Shown here piece by piece: positions 9,480-16,947 of a stretch of DNA of 27,500 nucleotides. Below the pieces are notes generated by a model that had not been told where the DNA came from, made no database searches, and saw nothing but the letters and a program-made list of their open reading frames with translations. The stretch spans positions 1 to 27,500 of the forward strand of contig ADNK01001932.1 of NCBI GenBank assembly GCA_000320545.1, read 5' to 3'. Origin of the DNA: Bigelowiella natans CCMP2755. Taxonomy: Eukaryota; Cercozoa; Chlorarachniophyceae. Position 1 is the stretch's first letter, and each line of letters starts with the position of its first letter. The position numbers and the translations under genes were made by a program.

Positions 9480-10325
9480 ATGGCCGCCTCCAAAGAAAAA
9501 ACCCATCTCGAAGACATCCAATCCAAAGATACAGAGGATAAGTCTTTAAACAATTACAAGGAAAAGCTACTTGGCAAGGTTTGAATCATGAATTAGTTCG
9601 TTTGCTAATAGCACATTGCCGTGGCCTTTGTGCAATTGTAAAGAATGTCATAATGTAGGTCGGCACCCCTTTTCCTGAAGATCCTCGCAAAGTTATCGTG
9701 AAAGAGTTCTACATTCAATTTGAGGATGGCACCAAAATTACTATGGATCCTACTGATAAGAAGCTCATAGATAAACTCAAGAAGGAACCCATTGAGATAA
9801 AAGTAGGTTTTGAAATAAATAGGTAAAAACAAAAGTAGAACACTGTGATAATGTTCTTCAAAGGATCACGAGAGACATTTTTGAACTACGTAAAAACACC
9901 ATTTTAAAGGAGAAGGCGCTTTATAAATTTGGAGTCGGGTTTTACATCCAGCACGACATCTGCCATGGCTTAAAACTCAGCATTAAAGTTGGCAAGGTGA
10001 ACAAACGGTACGAGTACAAATTGACAACATAGTTTACGTAATCTGTTTCCAAAAATACAGATGGGATTTAGCAACACCGATCACTTTACTCTGGGATCGT
10101 ATGGGCCCAAAGAAGAGATCCAGACTTGGTTTCAGAAGGAATGGGAAGAAGCGCCTTCAGGGTTGGTATTCATCTTCGAGGAAATCCACTCGCGATGAAT
10201 GATTTTGAAACATATTTCGCAGAATGCTGTCCCGTGGAGGCTACAGCGGTGCAGGAACATTTTACGACTTGGACAAAAACAAGCATCTTGAGTGGAACTT
10301 CAAGCTGAATATCGTTAAGGCCTAA
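9480..10325 (+). CDS. Rho GDP-dissociation inhibitor (RhoGDI), 5 exons
   Basis: Cytosolic chaperone that extracts prenylated Rho/Rac GTPases from membranes and holds them GDP-bound. Exons 9480-9578, 9659-9806, 9875-9996, 10061-10161 and 10223-10325 give 190 residues, near the usual 200. The start is an ATG in ACAATGG. The N-terminal arm ends NNYKEKLLGK, the counterpart of the family's SLxxYKExLLG. The immunoglobulin-like domain follows: VIVKEFYIQFEDG, KEKALYKFGVGFYIQHDI, CHGLKLSIKVGK, FTLGSYGPKEE, EEAPSGMLSRGGY and DKNKHLEWNFKLNIVK. The last three match the classic GSYGP, EAPSGxLARGxY and DKxxHLxWEWxLxIKK signatures. The exon 2/3 junction is the least certain: donor 9807 with acceptor 9874 keeps the frame but adds about nine residues. 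Its neighbours say nothing about function. Confidence 0.9.
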
Positions 10326-10654
10326 TCACCACATTTATTGCCTTCTGTAGTTGCATGGAAGATGTTTCCCAATTCAGGTCACATGCATTTAGCAACAAGC
10401 ATGCAGCCATTGGAATCGCATGAGAAAGTACATTTGTTACATGTGCATGACAAATGTCATGTGTTGATTCTGCAATGTGGCACAAAGCAGCATGTTCTCA
10501 ACGTTGCTGCAGCAGAGAATGGTCGCAGTCAACAACACTTTGGCACTGGCGCCTACTTTTCCAAATGGGCAGCTACATATGTGCATGCGTTGTTGCATGC
10601 AGCCACATGCCGCTCAATGTGAGGGCTTGCTTGTTGCGTCAATCGCACACATTG
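10326..10654. other. Gene-free island 2, proximal part
   Basis: No gene supported. TGCATG/CATGCA-type words are dense and overlapping short open frames exist (10338-10672), but none resembles a protein family. CTAG enrichment begins at its distal edge. Confidence 0.6.
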
Positions 10655-11730
10655 CTCTGGCTAGCTAGCTAGCTAGCGTTCGCAGCCTTCCTCGCGAGCG
10701 ATTCTGATGTGCACGCAATCGATGAACGCAACTGTGCAACAATCTAGCAATGGCAAGCTCTAGAGCTAGCAGGCGTCATCAATGCAGTCATCTAGTCACA
10801 TCTAGGTGTGCACAATGAATGCACAGGCTAGCTAGCGCAGGCTAGCAGGCAGTCTAGCTAGCTCTAGAGCTAGCGGTCGACTGCTCTAGCTAGCTAGTGC
10901 TGCACCAGTGCATGCCACACAGCACTACTGACTGCAGAGCACTGTGGAGCATCCAGTCCACAGGCATGGCCATGCCCAGCATGCCACTGCTTGCACCAGT
11001 GCAAGCACAATCACAAGTGTCCTAGTGTCGTGTGCTCGATCGGTGCGAGTCAAGAAATCGGCACTTGCTAGAGCTAGACAGCATGACTTGCATGATCTAG
11101 TGATGATTCAATGATGGCAGACAAAGCCAATGTGATGTGTGCGCGTGCATTGTGCACGTGACACATTGCATGTCCATCATGATGAGACCTGCTGGCCTAG
11201 CTAGCTAGTGTGCTAGCTCTGGAGCTAGATCCATGCTGACATGCGATCTGGTGATGCCAAATGCAGGCTGTCAGGCTCCACTTTCACTCCATCGTGCGAT
11301 CTAGCTGGTGGTGCCAGCCAGCCAGGCTGCACGGTGTCGTGACTCGGAAATCTGGAGACATCTCTGGATCTCTAGATCCAGACATTTCTAGATTTGGACA
11401 ATGAACAAAGCCTCAAAATGATCCACAAACGTGCGTGTCACACAATGTGCGTGCACACATCGTCTAGATCGTGTGCATCACACTCAGCACTGCTGGACTG
11501 GCTAGCTCCAGAGCTGGCCTGCTGGCCTGGCCAACGTGCAGGTCTGGCACACCAGCATGCTAGCATGGCCTAGTGGCTAGACCGGTGGACAGGTGGACAC
11601 GTGTGTCCACTGGTCCATGCACGGCCTAGCTAGCCAGAGTGCTGAGTGACAGTCGTGTGCTCGATCCGCCACTGCTGGACCATCCACAGCTAGGCAGCTG
11701 GGCCATGGTGGGCCAGTCCACAAGCGATCG
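10655..11730. repeat. CTAG-rich zone of island 2 with N4-CTAG-N4 motifs
   Basis: By eye about 39 CTAG in about 1.07 kb, against about 4 expected. Exact direct-repeat flanks: CAAT-CTAG-CAAT (10740-10751), AGCT-CTAG-AGCT (10756-10767, 10860-10871), CAGG-CTAG-CAGG (10838-10849) and TGTC-CTAG-TGTC (11018-11029). Others are TGAT-CTAG-TGAT (11093-11104), ATCGT-CTAG-ATCGT (11459-11472), CATG-CTAG-CATG (11556-11567) and TGGC-CTAG-TGGC (11566-11577). TGCT flanks three CTAG units at 10882-10901. TCAT-CTAG-TCAC (10788-10799) has one mismatch. No coding gene is seen. Confidence 0.88.
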
Positions 11731-12263
11731 ACGGGCTAACGGGCACCACATTTGCAATGATTGATGCCACTGCTGTCGATCACGCAGCTGGTCAAAACCC
11801 AGTCACACAATTTTGGTGCTCGTGCAGTCATGCTCGTCTCACACAGCTCGCACGCGCGGTCGCCACTACGCCGAAACTCGCAATGTCAAGAACCAGAGAA
11901 TTGGAGAGCTTTCGTGCTCGCTGGCTCGTGTGGTGAAAGTAGCAAGACGTAGTCATGTTCGAAAGTCGTTCTCGAATGAATGAAGTGTTTCCAATCCTGC
12001 AATCCCAATGGAGCGGTTGAAAGGATCATTCTGGCAATGGGCTGTGCTTCTTGCAAGCCCATTGTTTGTTCATCATGGCCTAATTTTGCCTAAAAATGGA
12101 CATGCAACATAATTTGTTGTCTTTGAAGAAGGAATCTCTTGCAACAATCGGTTTTCCAAAGAAAGACTGGGCAAAAAGATCCCCGCACTACTACTAGATC
12201 TATGATGGATCTAATTTGTTATTTATTTATTTGTTTTTAGATCTAGATCTATTATTTCCAGCT
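11731..12263. other. Distal edge of island 2 and upstream region of the PLP-enzyme gene
   Basis: No gene supported. CTAG density falls away after 11.73 kb. AT-rich sequence with (TTTA)n-like and GATCTA words from about 12.2 kb probably belongs to the promoter of the gene at 12412. Confidence 0.5.
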
Positions 12264-12409
12264 TACTACTCGGCTGCCCTTCCTCCTCTCCGAGTAGTAG
12301 TAGTAGTAGGATACCTACCTGTAAATCGTAGTAGTAGTAGCACTACTTACTCGGCTGCCCTTCCTCCTCTCCGAGTAGTAGTAAGAAGTAGTAGTAGGAT
12401 ACCTACCTC
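12264..12409 (+). repeat. Tandemly duplicated leader with hairpins upstream of the PLP-enzyme start
   Basis: A segment of about 60 bp (CGGCTGCCCTTCCTCC plus a GTA-rich tail ending GGATACCTACCT) occurs twice, about 84 bp apart. The second copy ends three bases before the ATG. Each copy can fold: TACTACTCGG (12264-12273) pairs with CCGAGTAGTA (12290-12299) around a 16-nt pyrimidine-rich loop, and TACTCGG (12348-12354) pairs with CCGAGTA (12371-12377). It could be a duplicated promoter element or a structured 5' leader. Confidence 0.8.
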
Positions 12410-12411
12410 CA

Positions 12412-14058
12412 ATGGCGACGACTTCTTTCGAGCGGTGGAGGAAATGCAAATTGTGTAGCGTCCTGCTAGCAGCCATTTTAGGAACAACTTTTATCCACTT
12501 GAGAGCAAATGTATCAATAAGATTACTGGATGCTGCCTCATTCGCTTCAGCGCCAAGGACCAGAGCTGCTTTCTCAACTAGACCTGTCCTTTCTGCTCGG
12601 CATCATCTAAAACGAAGTGGCAAAAATACCGCTTCCCCTACAGCTATTGGTAAAAATCATAGGGGTGTTAGAATAGGGGCAGCAGAGCTAAGTCGAGCAG
12701 TAGACATCATTAGGGCCTCTGAGGAACAACTTACTCCCCTGTTCCAAAAAATTGACTCCAGGACGAAGTTCTCTTTGAAGAAGGTAATTAATGCATTCCG
12801 CAAATATCGAGTAAATCCAGGGCTCTTCGCTGGAGGAGTTGATGGATATGGGCATGGGGATTTAGGAAGAGAGACGCTGGATAAAATTTACGCAGAGATT
12901 TTCGGGGCGGAGTCGGCCCTTGTACGCGTTCAGTTGTTTAGCGGGACACATGCCATTGCATGCGCTCTGTACGGTGTACTGCGACCGGGAGATAAGATGC
13001 TGGCAATCAGTGGTCCACCATACGATACATTAGAAGAGGTTATTGGGTTGCGGGAGGCTGCTAGTGAGGAAGCAGACGATGTTGTTTTTGTCGACAAGAA
13101 TAGCAATGGAGATCATCCCAATGAGGAAAGAGAGAATAATTGGTCACGAGGACTTACAGGAACTATGACAGAATTGGATATAGGCTATGATGTAGTAGAA
13201 TTAACGAAAGACGGCTTGTTTGACTTAGATGCCATTAATACTGTTCTTAAAGCCGACGAGGACGAACGAAAGATTCGCGTCCTCCATATCCAGCGCTCTT
13301 GTGGCTATTCAACACGCAAGTCTATTCCCATTAAAGAAATTGAGCGGTTGATGACCTTCATTAAAAAATATTACGGACATAGACATGGTAAGGATCTTAT
13401 GGTATTTGCTGATAACTGCTATGGCGAATTTGTGGAGGAATTAGAACCCACACATGTCGGCGTCGACTTGATAGCAGGGTCTCTGATTAAAAACCCCGGG
13501 GGTGGGCTTGCTCCATCAGGCGGCTACATCGCAGGAAAGCGCCCCTTTGTAAAGGCTGCCATGAACCGTTTATCCTCCCCTGGGGTAAGCGGTGGTGCGG
13601 CACTCGGGCAAAAACTCAGGATGTTCCAGGGATTGTTCATGGCCCCTACTATTGTAGGCGAGAGTCTCAAGGGGGCACATTTGATTGCAGAGGTTTTAGG
13701 GAATCAGCTTGGGCTTGAATGTAGTCCCAAGTCATACTCCGAGACGAATGAAGATAGGACAGATATTATCCAAAGTGTAGTTTTAGGCACTGAGGAACGC
13801 GTGCTAAGTTTCTGCCGCGCAGTACAGCATATGAGCCCAGTGGACGCTCACGTCAAACCAGTTCCAGGAGTCACCCCTGGATATGGAGACCCTGTTGTCT
13901 TTGCAGATGGGACTTTTGTGTTTGGCAGCACCATTGAGCTGAGCGCAGACGGCCCACTTAGGGAACCTTACAGCGTTTATGCACAAGGATGTGTCCATTG
14001 GACACACTGGGCTCTTGTTCTGGAGCAAGCTCTGATAGATATGAAGCTAGCATCGTAA
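12412..14058 (+). CDS. PLP-dependent methionine gamma-lyase / aluminium-resistance family enzyme, intronless, with targeting presequence
   Basis: Fold-type I PLP enzyme of the Met_gamma_lyase family (annotated in bacteria as cystathionine beta-lyase-like, involved in aluminium resistance). Exact substrate unknown, probably C-S lyase chemistry on sulfur amino acids. The 548-residue frame is uninterrupted. Residues 1 to about 90 are extra: a hydrophobic segment (KLCSVLLAAILGTTFIHL, about 13-30), then ASFASAP (42-48) and an Arg/Ser/His-rich stretch. This is consistent with a plastid or mitochondrial presequence. The family domain runs from about 92 to the end. Visible are NPGLFAGGVDGYGHGDLGR, QLFSGTHAIACALYG (from Q174), SGPPYDTLEEVIG, FADNCYGEFVEE, and SLIKNPGGGLAPSGGYIAG with the PLP lysine at K360. 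It ends in a CVHWTHW...LEQAL tail. The start is the ATG after the duplicated leader. As the only intronless gene of any length here, it may be a bacterial acquisition or a retrocopy. Confidence 0.93.
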   Translation: MATTSFERWRKCKLCSVLLAAILGTTFIHLRANVSIRLLDAASFASAPRTRAAFSTRPVLSARHHLKRSGKNTASPTAIGKNHRGVRIGAAELSRAVDIIRASEEQLTPLFQKIDSRTKFSLKKVINAFRKYRVNPGLFAGGVDGYGHGDLGRETLDKIYAEIFGAESALVRVQLFSGTHAIACALYGVLRPGDKMLAISGPPYDTLEEVIGLREAASEEADDVVFVDKNSNGDHPNEERENNWSRGLTGTMTELDIGYDVVELTKDGLFDLDAINTVLKADEDERKIRVLHIQRSCGYSTRKSIPIKEIERLMTFIKKYYGHRHGKDLMVFADNCYGEFVEELEPTHVGVDLIAGSLIKNPGGGLAPSGGYIAGKRPFVKAAMNRLSSPGVSGGAALGQKLRMFQGLFMAPTIVGESLKGAHLIAEVLGNQLGLECSPKSYSETNEDRTDIIQSVVLGTEERVLSFCRAVQHMSPVDAHVKPVPGVTPGYGDPVVFADGTFVFGSTIELSADGPLREPYSVYAQGCVHWTHWALVLEQALIDMKLAS

Positions 14059-14349
14059 CGGCAAAAAGCATAAGGATAAATGGGACACTCAGCGAATTGA
14101 TGACGTACACTTTTGCACATCTGTGCTGTAAGAATCATTGATGAACTTAACCCAGTCAAGATAGTCACTCAGCGCCACACAGCCAAACTATACAACAGCG
14201 ACGTCAGTCATGCGTACAGTTTCGCGCGGCTTGCGTGTAGTTTTTTTTGCATTTTCTATAATTTTGCCGAATTGCGACAAGGTGCGCAATACAGTGAGCA
14301 GACACACATGCACATGCAGGGCCCTTCATGCATAGCACATTGCAACATG
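14059..14349. other. 3' flank of the PLP-enzyme gene
   Basis: Probably holds the 3' UTR. No AATAAA was noticed and no further gene can be supported; open frames here do not resemble proteins. Confidence 0.5.
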
Positions 14350-14691
14350 CTATACTAGCCGTATGGCTAGGTGACTCTACTAGAAAACGCGTGCACGCTC
14401 TTTGCTGACGAAAGATGCACGCACAGCCGCGATGGTGATGTGCTGCATAACAATCTACGTACTGTCGCACAATCTAGCAATGGACATGCGCATCTGCAAT
14501 AACACACATGCAATGTACATCACAATGACACACACATGCATGTCATGCTGCTAGCTAGCTAGCTAGCTAGCATGCCATGCACGTACGTCTGCAGTTCATG
14601 ACAAACTGAGCTTCAATTCTAAAATGTTGAGGAGATGACGCCAAATTTGTGCACCGCTGCGCACAAATGATGTGCGGAGATCTCCATTACT

Positions 14692-14720
14692 CCGTTAAAA
14701 CCGGTGACGACGACGGGGTT
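14692..14720 (-). repeat. Dispersed repeat copy, inverted relative to 6780-6805
   Basis: On the minus strand this segment starts AACCCCGTCGTCGTCACC and ends AACGG. It parallels the plus-strand segment at 6780-6805, with one extra GTC triplet and two substitutions. This is a further link between islands 1 and 3. Confidence 0.7.
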
Positions 14721-14761
14721 TTAAATGATGCAAGGCTTCGCCTTGCGCTGTGAAAGATTCA

Positions 14762-14985
14762 GTAGCAGCAGTGGGTAACAGCAACTCGCGGGAACTGCTA
14801 AAACCAAAGTTGTCGCGCTGTTCCTGCCTCATGACTAGATCATGCCGCTCACTTGTCGGAACCTCCGGTCATGCGACCGATGAGGCGGGCGGCAATGAGA
14901 CCAATGACCTTAGCTAGTTAGCACCAGGCTAGCAGGAGGAGCAAACCGTTTGGAAGTGATGCTTCACGACACCATGCAATGTGCT
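14762..14985 (-). pseudogene. Broken partial copy of the 3' end of RPL8
   Basis: Corresponds to 16258-16437 of the intact RPL8 gene on the same strand: the last roughly 36 codons, the stop region and about 70 bp of 3' flank (both begin near GCGGGAACTGCTAAAACCAA). The copy has several substitutions and insertions. These include 8-bp insertions that turn TTAG into TTAG-CTAG-TTAG and CAGG into CAGG-CTAG-CAGG, plus 3-11 bp insertions elsewhere. The frame is destroyed, and nothing upstream of these codons is present, so it cannot make the protein. Retention of genomic 3' flank suggests DNA-level duplication, although an mRNA-derived copy ending in the 3' UTR cannot be excluded because no intron falls within the copied part. 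Confidence 0.88.
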
Positions 14986-15066
14986 ACGCTAGTACGGGTG
15001 GCGCTCATGTGATGTGAAAAAATGCAGGATGAATGTCATTGCATTTGCTCGCCATTGCTTCAATGA

Positions 15067-15424
15067 TAGACATGCAACACACTATATGTTGTGTGTTGCT
15101 GTGTCTATTATTTCAGGATCACAACGCATTTTTCATTTTCGATCGTGCATCGCACGTCGCCGACGTGTGGATTGTGCGCAAGCACATGCGTCAAAGCATC
15201 ATTCAAAATGTGGCAGCGAACAAACACAATTGCAAACGCGCAGCGGTCAGCAACGTACCTGAACACAATGACCGGTGCAAATTTTGCAGCTTCATTGTTG
15301 TTTCTAGCTCATTATAGACATGTAATACCATGTATATACTATATATGCTATTACTGTGTCTATTATAAATGCATAGACATGCAATGTCATATGTGTACTA
15401 TGTGTGCTATTACTGCGTCTATCT
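15067..15424. repeat. Three related 41-51-bp foldback units (TAGACA...TGTCTA)
   Basis: Units at about 15067-15107, 15314-15364 and 15375-15421 each begin TAGACATG and end (T/C)GTCTA, and each is an imperfect hairpin. In unit 1, GACATGCAACACAC pairs with GTGTGTTGCTGTGTC. Units 2 and 3 are adjacent and more similar to each other (both contain GCTATTACTG near the end). Termini and size suit very small foldback or MITE-like elements, possibly with TA at the borders. Confidence 0.65.
15201..15225 (+). repeat. Dispersed repeat copy B (partner at 6552-6576)
   Basis: Exact 25-bp match to 6552-6576, followed by CAAAC duplicated around ACAATTG before similarity resumes at GCGCAGCG. Confidence 0.85.
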
Positions 15425-16327
15425 AGCTATCATGCTCTAGCTGTGGTGCATGTGCCCTAGTACCAATGACATGTCACGACACATGGACACTGCTTTGTGT
15501 ACACTTTGTCGTGCTACACGACGCACATGCGGTTGGAGGCGCACATGTGAAGCGGTCGGTGCACACATCTGATATGCGCATGCACATGTCACAGACAACG
15601 TACACACGCATCTAGGCATAGCTAGATGGGCGACTCCACAAGTCCGGCACATATGTGCATGCACTGTGCGCTGTGCGTGCAAGCTAGCTAGCAAACGTAA
15701 CTATGCGCACACACTGCAGATGCTACGCACTACCATGTAGCTCTAGCACCCGCCTGCTATGATGCTACACATAGCTCTGCTCTAGCTCTACTAGCACTGC
15801 TGGTGATGATGTGCCTCGATGATCATGCAAAGTCTTAAGCTTGTCAGCTCGCATCGTATCAATAGCTAGATATATTGCCAAGTCATATGACCTTATGTAT
15901 AGCCTCAATAATGAAATGACTACTTGCGACGTATACAAGCCTGCCCAAATAACACGTTTAGTTTGCGATGGGATTCGGTGCTCCAGCGTGCTTGCAGACG
16001 CACGTACAGCGGCATCTGAACATCTGAACTCGACGCTCAGCTAATTGCAGATGCGTGGCCTAACCCTACTAGCCTATTGCATCTACTAATGCAGCAACTC
16101 TAGTGCTGCCGTGCTATAATTCTAATGCTTTTGCGCGTAGTTACGTGAGAAACAATGGCATAATTATCAAGTAGCACGACAGTGAAGTCGGATTATCATA
16201 AATAACATTATTGCATATGACTGAGATACGACAACCTCTATTTCCAACAAGATCCAGCAGCAGCTGTAGCAGTAACACGCGGGAACTGCTAAAACCAAAA
16301 TTGTCGCCCTGTTCCTCATCATGTCGC

Positions 16328-16883
16328 TTACTTGTCGGAACCTCCGGTGATACGACCCGTGCGGCGGGCGGCAATGAGACCAACCTTAGCACCAGGAGGA
16401 GCATCGCGTTTGGAAGTGGATGCTTTACCAATGTGCTGGTGGTTACCACCACCGTGAGGGTGCTCGACGGGGTTCATCGCCACACCTCTCACCTTAGGCC
16501 AACAGTTTCTCTTTGCTTTGTATTTATGGTGCGCGCGGCCTGCTTTGAGCATAGGCTTATCGAGACGTCCACCGCCACCGACAATGCCTACCATAGCACG
16601 GCAACTGCTCTTGCAGATTTTCTTGGCTCCGGAGGGAAGGCGAATGCGCGTCGTTCCCTCATCAAGGTTGTGTGCTACGATCGAAGCGTAGTTTCCGGAT
16701 GCTCTAGCCAATTTACCACGGTCGCCCTGCTTCTCTTCAACGTTGCAGATGATGGTACCCTCAGGCATAGCCGAAAGAGGAAGAACGTTTCCGATCTATA
16801 CAAAAAAACACCAGATTATGAATAAGAGAAATGTTTTCATACGTGCAAATTCCTGATGAAAGGAAATTCAAATTGTAGGTAGA

Positions 16884-16947
<64 letters not shown>

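Larger units (their letters stand above)
14350..16110. repeat. CTAG-rich zone of island 3 with N4-CTAG-N4 motifs
   Basis: About 26 CTAG by eye. Exact flanking direct repeats: CAAT-CTAG-CAAT (14470-14481), TTAG-CTAG-TTAG (14910-14921), CAGG-CTAG-CAGG (14925-14936), TACG-CTAG-TACG (14985-14996), CTAT-CTAG-CTAT (15419-15430) and GCAT-CTAG-GCAT (15608-15619). A run of five CTAG at 14551-14570 lies between CATG copies. TCATG-A-CTAG-A-TCATG at 14829-14844 is a variant. The island also carries the RPL8 fragment, the hairpin trio and segments shared with island 1. No intact gene is seen. Confidence 0.85.

Noticed and set aside
10338-10672. 60-94-codon frames in island 2
   Set aside because: Cys/His/Met-rich products of TGCATG-type words, no domain and no conservation signal.
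14551-14570. CTAG array read as an ordinary microsatellite
   Set aside because: Possible for this array alone, but slippage does not explain single CTAG units between varied matching 4-mers elsewhere, so it is treated as part of the larger pattern.
15014-15694. 82-111-codon frames over the hairpin and repeat region of island 3
   Set aside because: They run through imperfect palindromes and a segment shared with island 1, so they are repeat-derived.
16211-16825. 204-codon plus-strand frame
   Set aside because: It is the antisense shadow of RPL8 exon 4, whose minus-strand protein is unmistakable.
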